This document shows, one piece after another, positions 1 through 5,522 of a stretch of DNA of 16,594 bases. The notes beneath the pieces were generated by a model that did no database searches, had not been told where the DNA came from, and worked only from the letters and a program-made list of their open reading frames with translations. The number at the start of each line of letters is the position of its first letter. Position 1 is the stretch's first letter. Position numbers and translations under genes: made by a program. The stretch is taken from assembly GCA_900764755.1 (NCBI GenBank), contig CAAFPE010000104.1:1-16594 (forward strand), read 5' to 3'. The DNA is from an uncultured Oscillospiraceae bacterium (lineage in GTDB: Bacteria > Bacillota > Clostridia > Oscillospirales > Oscillospiraceae).

Positions 1-103
1 CCCCCCCCCCCTCCCCGCCGCCGGGAAGGCCCCCCCCCCCGTCTGCGGGGGGGGACAACGCCCGCCGGAACGAGGGTGTGGGTGGGGGGGTTTTCCCCCC
101 GCC
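1..103. other. Low-complexity contig end
   Basis: The first hundred bases are long runs of C and G with very few A or T bases, unlike any other part of the window. No stop codon interrupts the frame that leads into the RAYT remnant at 104, but the translation here (mostly P and G) resembles no protein I know. The likeliest reading is poor-quality sequence or an assembly edge; a real GC tract cannot be excluded. Confidence 0.6.
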
Positions 104-472
104 GAGATTCACCTGACGGCCTGCGGACAGATCATAAAGGAGGAACTGGAAGCCCTGCCAATGCGTTTTCCGACGGTGAGGCTTGAAAAATATGTGATCA
201 TGCCTAACCACATACCTTTGCTGCTTTTGCTGGGAGATGAGACGGCGGGGGCAAGCCCCCGCCCTACATTGATGCAGATAATGGGGGTGTTCAAGTCTCT
301 AACGACCCGAAAACAGAATATGACAACCGGGAGACAGGGGGAAAAGCTTTGGCAGGCAAGTTACCATGAACACATCGTCAGAGACGAAAACGATTTTCTG
401 TTCCACTGGACCTATATCGACCAGAACCCTGCCCAATGGGGCGGGGACGAATACTTTGGAGGTACACCGTGA
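104..472 (+). pseudogene. REP-associated tyrosine transposase (RAYT, IS200-like Y1 family), truncated and catalytically altered
   Basis: Translating from 104 gives EIHLTACGQIIKEE, followed by YVIMPNHIPLLL, FKSLTTR, LWQASYHEHIVRDE and YIDQNPAQW, the motif series of the Y1_Tnp/RAYT family (COG1943). These enzymes are HUH nucleases that act on REP hairpins. The N-terminal part is missing, lost in the low-complexity edge, and the first ATG in the remnant (161) lies inside the domain, so it is not the native start. The HUH metal-binding motif, normally H-x-H, reads H-I-P: codon CCT at 215-217 where CAT or CAC is expected. The candidate catalytic tyrosine (SYHEH, codon 362-364) is kept, 51 residues after the motif histidine, about the spacing in E. 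coli RAYT. A REP-like hairpin at 244-267 is read through in frame as a GASPRPT-type segment. The end overlaps the start of the next gene by four bases. The family call is firm; loss of activity is inferred. Confidence 0.82.
244..267 (-). repeat. REP-like hairpin with GTAG head (inside RAYT remnant)
   Basis: Perfect 9-bp inverted repeat: GGCGGGGGC at 244-252 and GCCCCCGCC at 255-263. CTAC follows directly at 264-267, so the minus strand reads GTAG abutting the stem. The CTTG loop on that strand matches the element at 4450-4473. It is translated in frame within the transposase remnant. Confidence 0.75.
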
Positions 473-777
473 ACGAGAACGAAAACGAGAAGAAGAAAAA
501 CAGTTGGCTGCCCATTGTGGGCGGCATCGCCCTGATCATTGTGCTGTTTATCGTGGTCAAGCTGATTTTCGCTATGCTGGCGCAGGTCGTTCCCCCGGAG
601 CGGCTGAACCCGGAGGCATTCGCCTCCCAATCCCAGAGCCAGACTCAGGAGCAGCCAGTCGGAGATGGCCAGGCGGCCCAAGGCCCTGCGTTCTGCCCCT
701 TCTGCGGGGAGGAGATGACCGACAGCTTCCAGTGGGGGCAGTTCTGTCCCTTCTGTGGAGAAAAGGTGGAGCGGTGA
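469..777 (+). CDS. Small membrane-anchored protein with two C-terminal CPFCG zinc-ribbon knuckles
   Basis: A 102-residue protein of unknown function. The start is GTG at 469, five bases after GGAGGT (458-463); an in-frame ATG at 436 lies upstream of that site. Residues 2-10 are charged (E, N and K), then one transmembrane helix (about 14-36: IVGGIALIIVLFIVVKLIF). A Q/S/E-rich linker follows, and the tail holds two copies of FCPFCGE, enough cysteines for one zinc ribbon. The expected arrangement is a membrane-anchored protein with a cytoplasmic zinc knuckle, but topology is inferred. The RBS lies inside the RAYT remnant. The stop is one base before the next gene's ATG, so the two are probably translated together. 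I recognise no named family. Confidence 0.75.
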   Translation: MNENENEKKKNSWLPIVGGIALIIVLFIVVKLIFAMLAQVVPPERLNPEAFASQSQSQTQEQPVGDGQAAQGPAFCPFCGEEMTDSFQWGQFCPFCGEKVER

Positions 778-778
778 C

Positions 779-1087
779 ATGAAAGACCTGAACTGTCTGC
801 GCTGTGGCAGGCGGATGGAGTTTTGCCGGCGGGAGTATCTCCAGCTGGGTAAAACGGGCTGGATCACCGGGGACTGGGGAAATCTTCTGGCCGGAGCCAT
901 GGACGTGGTCGTGCTCCGCTGCCCAGACTGCGGAAAGCTGGAGTTCTTTCAGGGGGATGCCTTTGAGGAGCAGGGCGAGAGGCCGGAAGGAGAACTGTCC
1001 CAGATTACTTGTTCAAACTGCGGCGTGCGCTATGACTGCGACTATCCTAAGTGTCCGGTGTGCGGCGCAAAGAATACTATTTTTTGA
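779..1087 (+). CDS. Small zinc-ribbon protein, unknown function
   Basis: A 102-residue cysteine-rich protein. ATG at 779 is preferred because GGTGGA (765-770) sits eight bases upstream and the preceding gene stops at 777; the in-frame ATG at 755 would overlap that gene. Cysteine pairs are CLRC (near residue 5), CPDC (about 50), CSNC (about 80) and CPVC (about 94), which could form two zinc sites, the last pair a classic zinc-ribbon end. Between them is VVVLRCPDCGKLEFFQ, like nucleic-acid-binding or structural ribbons in many small Firmicutes proteins. No transmembrane segment is seen. It lies 15 bases upstream of ftsY, so it may share its transcript. No specific function is supported. Confidence 0.75.
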   Translation: MKDLNCLRCGRRMEFCRREYLQLGKTGWITGDWGNLLAGAMDVVVLRCPDCGKLEFFQGDAFEEQGERPEGELSQITCSNCGVRYDCDYPKCPVCGAKNTIF

Positions 1088-1102
1088 GGAAGGAACAAAA
1101 CC

Positions 1103-1972
1103 ATGGGTTTCTTTGACAAACTGAAAAAAATCAATATTTTTGCCAATTTCGGCTCTGAGCTCACCGACGACTTTTACGACGAACTGGAGGAGTCCCTGAT
1201 CCTGGCGGACACAGGGATGGACACCACCCTGGAGCTTGTGGAGGAACTGCGCCGCCGGGTGAAGGAGGAGCGCATCAAGACGGTGGAGGAGGCGCGGGCC
1301 TGTATGTGCCGCTGCATCGCCGACGCCATGACCGTGGGGGACGCCGGACTGGATCTGTCCACCCGGCCCTCTGTGGTGCTGTTCATCGGGGTGAACGGGG
1401 TGGGCAAGACCACCACCATCGGAAAGATCGGCAGCCAACTGCGCGCCGAACGGAAGAAGGTACTCTTCTGTGCCGCTGACACCTTCCGTGCCGCCGCCGC
1501 CGACCAGCTGACCGTATGGGCTGACCGGGCCGGCGTGGACATCATCAAGCAGCATGAGGGGGCGGACCCCGCCGCCGTGGTCTTTGACGCCGCCTCCGCC
1601 GCCAAGGCCCGGAACACCGATGTGGTTTTGGTGGACACCGCCGGGCGGCTGCACAACAAGCAGAACCTGATGAATGAGTTGAACAAGATCTCCCGGGTCA
1701 TCGACCGGGAACTGCCTGGCTGTGCCCGGGAGACCCTGCTGGTGTTGGATGCTACCACCGGACAGAACGGCTTGATCCAGGCCAAGCAGTTCAAGGAGAC
1801 AGCCGGGATCACCGGCATCGTCCTGACCAAGCTGGACGGGACCGCCAAGGGGGGCATCGCCATCGCCATTGCCAAGGAACTGGGTGTGCCGGTGAAGTAC
1901 GCCGGCGTGGGAGAGGGCATCGACGATTTGAAGCCCTTCAACGCGGAAGAGTTTGCCCAGGCCCTGATTTGA
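1103..1972 (+). CDS. ftsY: Signal recognition particle receptor FtsY (SRP GTPase)
   Basis: A 289-residue SRP receptor that docks the Ffh-ribosome complex at the membrane and hydrolyses GTP together with Ffh for co-translational insertion. The N domain spans about residues 1-85. The NG GTPase follows: P-loop GVNGVGKTTT (96-105), the insertion-box region ADTFRAAAADQL (125-136), DTAGR (178-182), TKLDGTAKGG (242-251) and the closing GVGEGIDDLKPF. MGFFDKLKK is the usual short start; the acidic A domain of E. coli FtsY is absent, as in most Firmicutes. The RBS is AGGAAGGA just upstream of ATG 1103. Neither smc nor ffh, frequent neighbours elsewhere, lies next to it. A heptad-repeat array begins five bases after the TGA stop. 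Confidence 0.98.
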   Translation: MGFFDKLKKINIFANFGSELTDDFYDELEESLILADTGMDTTLELVEELRRRVKEERIKTVEEARACMCRCIADAMTVGDAGLDLSTRPSVVLFIGVNGVGKTTTIGKIGSQLRAERKKVLFCAADTFRAAAADQLTVWADRAGVDIIKQHEGADPAAVVFDAASAAKARNTDVVLVDTAGRLHNKQNLMNELNKISRVIDRELPGCARETLLVLDATTGQNGLIQAKQFKETAGITGIVLTKLDGTAKGGIAIAIAKELGVPVKYAGVGEGIDDLKPFNAEEFAQALI

Positions 1973-1976
1973 GTGA

Positions 1977-2030
1977 GGAGTTAGGAATTAGGAGTTAGGA
2001 ATTAGGAGTTAGGAATTAGGAGTTAGGAAT
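1977..2030 (+). repeat. Heptad tandem repeat array 1 (GGAGTTA/GGAATTA)
   Basis: Four copies of the 14-mer GGAGTTAGGAATTA (1977-1990, 1991-2004, 2005-2018, and a 12-base copy at 2019-2030). The 14-mer is two heptads differing at one base. The array starts five bases after the ftsY stop. The same unit recurs at 3913-3939 and 15104-15145, in the same orientation. Confidence 0.95.
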
Positions 2031-2054
2031 GGACGTCGGCTTCCGTAGACCTGT

Positions 2055-2080
2055 GTAGGGGGCGGCCTCTGCGCCGCCCC
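2055..2080 (+). repeat. REP-like hairpin with GTAG head
   Basis: GTAG (2055-2058) abuts the stem GGGGCGGC (2059-2066), which pairs perfectly with GCCGCCCC (2073-2080) around the loop CTCTGC. The element at 4530-4554 is nearly the same. No U-run follows, so it is not a typical terminator. Confidence 0.75.
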
Positions 2081-2191
2081 GGGTACCTGTTATGAAGCTT
2101 GCCCAGTAACGGGCAGAGAACACCCGGGCGGGTCATCATTCTGCGAGTTACGACTGAATTTACACTCTATCCATAGCTTCAAAGCCCGGAT

Positions 2192-2202
2192 TATGATACA
2201 AT
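2192..2202 (+). promoter_or_regulatory. Possible -10 region for rph
   Basis: TATGAT (2192-2197) overlaps TACAAT (2197-2202) in the only AT-rich stretch before rph, about 25-35 bases from the start codon. No convincing -35 box lies 16-18 bases upstream of either, so this is a weak call. Confidence 0.3.
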
Positions 2203-2227
2203 ACGACAAATAGAGAGGAAGTTATCC

Positions 2228-2944
2228 ATGACACGCATTGATGGAAGAAAGCAGGATGAACTCCGCCCGGTGGAGATCATCCCCAATATCAACAAATTCG
2301 CGGAGGGCTCCTGCCTGATCCGCTGCGGAAACACCCATGTGCTGTGTACCGCCAGCGTGGAGGACAAGCCGCCACGCCATGTCCCCGAGGGGGAGGGCTG
2401 GGTCACCGCCGAGTACTCCATGCTTCCCCGGGCCAACCGGGAGCGGTCCCGCCGGGACATCTCCAAGCTGAAACTCAATGGCCGCTCCGCCGAGATCCAG
2501 CGGCTCATCGGCCGTGCTCTGCGCTCTGTGGTGGACATGAAGAAGCTGGGCCCCTGGAACATCACCATCGACTGTGATGTGCTCCAGGGAGATGGAGGGA
2601 CCCGCACCGCCTCCATCACCGGCGGCTTTGTGGCCATGATGCTGGCGTTCCGGAAGATGATGGAGGCCGGCCAGCTGGCGGAGTATCCAATCAGCGGCTA
2701 TGTAGCCGCCGTGTCCGCCGGCATCGTGGACGATGTGCCCCTGCTGGACCTGTGCTATGAGGAGGACTCCGCCGCCATGGTGGACCTGAACTGCGTCATG
2801 GACGACCAGGGCCGCCTCATCGAGATCCAGGGCACCGGCGAGGAGCGCCCCTTTACCCTGGACGAGCAGCGGCAGCTGGTGGAGCTGTGCGAGAAGGGAA
2901 TCCGGCAGCTTCAGGCGGTCCAGCGGGCTGTGCTGGAAGGGTGA
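2228..2944 (+). CDS. rph: Ribonuclease PH
   Basis: A 238-residue phosphorolytic 3'-5' exoribonuclease that trims tRNA precursor 3' ends, working as a hexameric ring in the cytoplasm. The opening RIDGRKQDELRPVEI, the phosphate-site arginine in NGRSAEIQRLIGRALR (R86) and the motif GDGGTRTASITGG (T125, R126) are all present at the standard positions, and the length is typical. ATG 2228 follows AGAGGAAG. The next two genes come after short gaps and rdgB follows rph in many Firmicutes, so rph, the zinc-ribbon gene and rdgB probably form one operon. Nothing suggests inactivity. Confidence 0.98.
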   Translation: MTRIDGRKQDELRPVEIIPNINKFAEGSCLIRCGNTHVLCTASVEDKPPRHVPEGEGWVTAEYSMLPRANRERSRRDISKLKLNGRSAEIQRLIGRALRSVVDMKKLGPWNITIDCDVLQGDGGTRTASITGGFVAMMLAFRKMMEAGQLAEYPISGYVAAVSAGIVDDVPLLDLCYEEDSAAMVDLNCVMDDQGRLIEIQGTGEERPFTLDEQRQLVELCEKGIRQLQAVQRAVLEG

Positions 2945-2968
2945 CTCCAAGCCTGAGGAGGTGGAGGC

Positions 2969-3325
2969 ATGAACTGTCCGTACTGTGGGAAGGAAATGAA
3001 GGCCGGCGGCATCCCCTCCGGCCGGAGTGCGGTCTATTGGCAGGAGCACTCTGAGGAGATAGACGCGCCCCAGGAAAAGGTCATTCTGAGCAAAAATCCT
3101 GTGTGGGGGATTGAGCAGGCGGAGGCCTTCTACTGCCCCGGCTGCCGCCGGATCATTGTCCCTGTGCCGGAGATCGAGACCACCGGACAGAAGCTGAAAA
3201 AGAAGCTGGATCAGATCAGGTCTGATATAGAAAAGACCCGGGAGGACTGGCAGCAGCAGAAGGCGGAGCAAAAAGAGGATAAAAAGTGGAACAAACGAAA
3301 GGGCAAGGACCCGTGGGAGTGGTAA
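2969..3325 (+). CDS. Small zinc-ribbon protein with C-terminal coiled coil (DUF6487-like)
   Basis: A 118-residue protein. It starts with MNCPYCGKEMKAGGI and has a second pair, FYCPGCRRI, near residue 53, forming one four-cysteine zinc site; the middle VYWQEH region resembles the DUF6487 family of small Firmicutes ribbon proteins (recognised by eye, not searched). From about residue 70 the chain is a charged, K/E/Q-rich probable coiled coil ending in a basic tail (KWNKRKGKDPWEW). ATG 2969 has a strong GAGGAGGTGGA site just upstream. The stop is two bases before the preferred rdgB ATG. Function is unknown; the position between rph and rdgB suggests only co-expression. Confidence 0.82.
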   Translation: MNCPYCGKEMKAGGIPSGRSAVYWQEHSEEIDAPQEKVILSKNPVWGIEQAEAFYCPGCRRIIVPVPEIETTGQKLKKKLDQIRSDIEKTREDWQQQKAEQKEDKKWNKRKGKDPWEW

Positions 3326-3327
3326 CT

Positions 3328-3927
3328 ATGAAGCTGGTACTGGCAAGTAAAAACAAAAAAAAGCTGGTGGAGATGAACGAGATCCTGTCTCACCTTGGCA
3401 TTGAGGTCTGCTCTGAGGCGGAGGCCGGTGTGGACGTGGAGGTGGAGGAGACGGGGACCACCTTTGAGGAAAATTCCCTGCTGAAGGCCCAAGCCGTCAT
3501 GGAGGCCAGCGGTCTGCCCGCCATCGCCGACGACTCCGGCCTGTGTGTGGACGCGCTGAACGGAGCGCCGGGGGTGTACTCCGCCCGCTACGGCGGTGAG
3601 GGATTGGACGACGTCCAGCGCTATCAGCTGCTGCTGGAAAACATGAAGGGGCAGATGCCCCGGACGGCGAAATTTGTGTCCGTCATCACCTGCTGCTTCC
3701 CCAATGGGGATGTGCTCACTGCCCGGGGGGAGTGTCCCGGGACCATCGCCTTTGCCCCTCAGGGGGAGGGCGGCTTTGGATATGATCCGGTGTTTTTTGT
3801 GCCGCCGCTGAAAAAGACCTTCGCCCAGCTGACGGCGGAGGAGAAAAATGCCATCTCCCACCGGGGCAAGGCTTTGGAGGCGTTTCAGGTTAAGCTGGAG
3901 GAGTACCTGGGGGGAGTTAGGAATTAG
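3328..3927 (+). CDS. rdgB: XTP/dITP diphosphatase (RdgB/HAM1 family)
   Basis: A 199-residue nucleotide-pool sanitising enzyme that hydrolyses dITP, XTP and related deaminated purine triphosphates to monophosphate and pyrophosphate. Family motifs are clear: MKLVLASKNKKK at the start, TGTTFEENSLLKA, IADDSGLCVDAL with the catalytic aspartate D69, GVYSARYGG, GYDPVF and ISHRGKAL. ATG 3328 is chosen because the family begins here; upstream in-frame ATG 3286 and GTG 3319 overlap the previous gene. The last codons (GGA GTT AGG AAT TAG) are the first unit of a heptad repeat, so the repeat encodes the C-terminal GVRN end and supplies the stop. That tail lies beyond the conserved core and should not affect activity. 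Confidence 0.96.
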   Translation: MKLVLASKNKKKLVEMNEILSHLGIEVCSEAEAGVDVEVEETGTTFEENSLLKAQAVMEASGLPAIADDSGLCVDALNGAPGVYSARYGGEGLDDVQRYQLLLENMKGQMPRTAKFVSVITCCFPNGDVLTARGECPGTIAFAPQGEGGFGYDPVFFVPPLKKTFAQLTAEEKNAISHRGKALEAFQVKLEEYLGGVRN

Positions 3928-3939
3928 GAGTTAGGAATT
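3913..3939 (+). repeat. Heptad tandem repeat array 2, overlapping the end of rdgB
   Basis: Nearly two copies of GGAGTTAGGAATTA (3913-3926 and 3927-3939). The TAG stop of rdgB (3925-3927) spans the junction of two units. Same orientation as arrays 1 and 3. Confidence 0.93.
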
Positions 3940-4005
3940 GGGTTCGGCCCCAAACGGCGGGTGCCAGAAAGGGCACCTGCACATCAAAATACAGGAGTTT
4001 GAGAC

Positions 4006-4329
4006 ATGGAAGAATTGACAAGCAAACAGCGGGCCCAGCTGCGCGGCCTGGCGAACAACATTGATACGATTTTGATCGTGGGTAAGGACGGCATTGGGGA
4101 TAACCTGGTGCAGCAGGCCAACGATGCCCTGGAGGCCCGGGAGCTCATCAAGGGCCGGGTGCTGGAGACCTCCCTCATGTCCGCACGGGAGGCGGCGGAG
4201 TCCCTGGCCCCCCGGACCCGCAGCGAGGTGGTGCAGGTCATCGGCACAAAATTTGTTCTGTACCGCCCCAGCCACAAGAAGGACCTGAAGAATAAGATCG
4301 TTCTGGTGGCGGACAAGAAGAAAAGGTGA
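4006..4329 (+). CDS. yhbY: YhbY/YqeI CRM-domain RNA-binding protein
   Basis: A 107-residue single CRM-domain protein of the CRS1/YhbY family, which binds pre-50S ribosomal particles and is linked to large-subunit assembly. It opens with LTSKQRAQLRGLANN, and the signature GxxG loop is GKDG (residues 26-29, in LIVGKDGIGDNL). The ELIKGRVLE strand and VVQVIGTKFVLYRPS close the domain, with a lysine-rich tail. Length is typical. ATG 4006 follows CAGGAG at good spacing. Bacillus subtilis yqeI sits just ahead of nadD (yqeJ) and yqeK; here the same order holds with repeats and a paralogue pair inserted. Confidence 0.96.
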   Translation: MEELTSKQRAQLRGLANNIDTILIVGKDGIGDNLVQQANDALEARELIKGRVLETSLMSAREAAESLAPRTRSEVVQVIGTKFVLYRPSHKKDLKNKIVLVADKKKR

Positions 4330-4407
4330 GTAGCCCCGTGTAGGAGGAGGCGCGCCGCGATTATTTTCTTCTTTCCGCAAACCCAAACGTCCTGCCGCGG
4401 CGGGAAC

Positions 4408-4433
4408 GGGCCGATGAGGACATCGGCCCCTAC
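4408..4433 (-). repeat. REP-like hairpin with GTAG head (subtype CCGATG)
   Basis: Perfect 9-bp arms GGGCCGATG (4408-4416) and CATCGGCCC (4421-4429), then CTAC at 4430-4433. On the minus strand GTAG is directly against the stem. It lies in the 244-base spacer between yhbY and the next gene. Confidence 0.78.
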
Positions 4434-4449
4434 GAAATACGCATTGCAC

Positions 4450-4473
4450 GTAGGGCCGGGGCTTGCCCCGGCC
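4450..4473 (+). repeat. REP-like hairpin with GTAG head (CTTG loop)
   Basis: GTAG (4450-4453) abuts GGCCGGGG (4454-4461), pairing perfectly with CCCCGGCC (4466-4473) around the loop CTTG. Same layout as the element inside the RAYT remnant. Confidence 0.78.
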
Positions 4474-4529
4474 GCCCATGAAGGAGAAAATCCAGTGTCA
4501 AAGGGCGCGACGACTCGGCGCACCGTTTT

Positions 4530-4554
4530 GTAGGGGCGGCCTCTGTGCTGCCCC
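4530..4554 (+). repeat. REP-like hairpin with GTAG head (CTCTGT loop)
   Basis: GTAG (4530-4533) precedes the arm GGGCGGC (4534-4540), which pairs with GCTGCCC (4547-4553) with one G-U pair; the loop is CTCTGT. It is nearly the same as the element at 2055-2080. It ends about six bases before the RBS of the next gene. Confidence 0.75.
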
Positions 4555-4573
4555 GCCATAAAAGGAGGGCCCC

Positions 4574-4990
4574 ATGTCAAAGGGAAAGAAGCTGACCATC
4601 GCCGTTGCGATCCTGCTGCTGATCGCTGTGGGAGCCTTCTTCGCCTACTGGTACGTTCCCCGGCCCTTGATGGGGGAGGGGAGACCAGATGAGCGCTTCA
4701 AGGCGGAGCTGGCATTCGACCTCACAGACTGTAAGGACATCACAGACAAGCTGGATCGAGGGGCCGTTCAGTCGGTGCTGGAGGGGTATTCCTGCACGCC
4801 GATGTTCCGCCAGGGCGGATTTCCGGTGAAAGAGTTTCCCCTGGAGCTCAACCTGCGGGAGGACGGCGAGCGGTGGAATATCATAGTCGGCCCCCGGGGG
4901 GCTTTCGCCAGCGACGGGACAAATGATTGGCGCATCATTGATGGCGACAAGCTGTGGCAGGAGTTGAGCGCCCTGCTGCCGGAGCTCTGA
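4574..4990 (+). CDS. Membrane-anchored hypothetical protein, first of a tandem paralogue pair
   Basis: A 138-residue protein of unknown function. A basic start (MSKGKKLT) leads into one hydrophobic helix (about residues 8-28) followed by YVPRPL, so it is probably N-terminally anchored with the rest outside; there is no lipobox. The exported part has two alpha/beta-looking segments and ends in WRIIDGDKLWQELSALLPEL. The following locus encodes a clear paralogue with the same WY-PRPL and LWQEL--LLPEL landmarks. ATG 4574 follows AAAGGAGGG. A REP-like cluster lies just upstream and I see no promoter. No known domain is recognised. Confidence 0.75.
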   Translation: MSKGKKLTIAVAILLLIAVGAFFAYWYVPRPLMGEGRPDERFKAELAFDLTDCKDITDKLDRGAVQSVLEGYSCTPMFRQGGFPVKEFPLELNLREDGERWNIIVGPRGAFASDGTNDWRIIDGDKLWQELSALLPEL

Positions 4991-5051
4991 GGCGCTGACG
5001 GACTGCGCGCCGACTGCTGAAACGGGCAGGCGGCGAATGAAGGAGAACTCC

Positions 5052-5459
5052 ATGAAAAAATGCATGGCTGCCATTTGAATCGCAGCAGTACTGGCGGTGG
5101 GCGGATTCCTGGCCTGGTGGTATCTCCCCCGGCCGCTGGTGAGAGACCTGCCGCTGGTGAAGGTTCAGATATTTGATGCCAAGACTGGTGTTGAGATGGA
5201 CCTGACAGAACAAGTGGATCTTCCGGCGGTGATGGAGTTGTTGGGTGAAGCGGAATGCTGCCCCCAGTGGCGGCCTGGTCCTCACAGCAATGAGGAATAT
5301 CCGCTGGACATCAAATTTTCCGGCGGGGGAGAGCATTGGATCGTGATACTGGGGAGCAGAGGCGGTTTTGCTGTGGACAATTCCCCAAAAATTGCCTGGC
5401 GTATCCTGGAAGGCGGTCAGCTGTGGCAGGAGCTCCAGCCCCTGCTGCCGGAACTTTGA
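5052..5459 (+). pseudogene. Second paralogue of the membrane-anchored pair, interrupted by an in-frame TGA
   Basis: AAGGAG followed by ATG 5052 opens MKKCMAAI, then TGA at 5076-5078 stops translation in the middle of the hydrophobic anchor. The same frame continues IAAVLAVGGFLAWWYLPRPL and on to LWQELQPLLPEL, ending at TGA 5457-5459, in register with the upstream paralogue. Without the stop it would be 135 residues. GTG 5097 could reopen the frame, but it has no RBS and would give a protein lacking half the anchor. TGA is an ordinary terminator elsewhere in this window (ftsY, valS, the paralogue), so recoding is unlikely. A recent nonsense mutation or a sequencing error fits best. Confidence 0.75.
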
Positions 5460-5464
5460 GTATG

Positions 5465-5488
5465 CTCCTTCTCCGTTCGGAGGGGGAG
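5465..5488 (+). repeat. Intergenic hairpin before nadD-yqeK
   Basis: Arms CTCCTTCTCC (5465-5474) and GGAGGGGGAG (5479-5488) pair over ten bases with two G-U pairs around a four-base loop. No U-run follows and there is no GTAG head. Its role is unknown; it might protect the 3' end of the upstream transcript. Confidence 0.4.
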
Positions 5489-5522
5489 AGAAAATAAACA
5501 TGACAGGAGAGGTGACGGCTGT

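Noticed and set aside
1977..2030. A CRISPR array
   Set aside because: The 14-base units are joined head to tail with no unique spacers and no cas genes are in the window.
4338..4360. A sixth GTAG-headed hairpin just after yhbY
   Set aside because: GTAG at 4340-4343 is followed by GC-rich sequence, but no clean stem abuts it; at most a decayed copy.
104..4554. An active mobile island carrying the zinc-ribbon genes
   Set aside because: Only one decayed RAYT and scattered REP-like hairpins are seen. There are no integrase, attachment sites or target duplications, and the neighbours are housekeeping genes.
5076..5078. In-frame TGA read as selenocysteine or as tryptophan (recoding)
   Set aside because: It falls in a hydrophobic helix, no SECIS-like hairpin stands out just downstream, and TGA ends ftsY, valS and the paralogue normally. 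A nonsense mutation or error is simpler.
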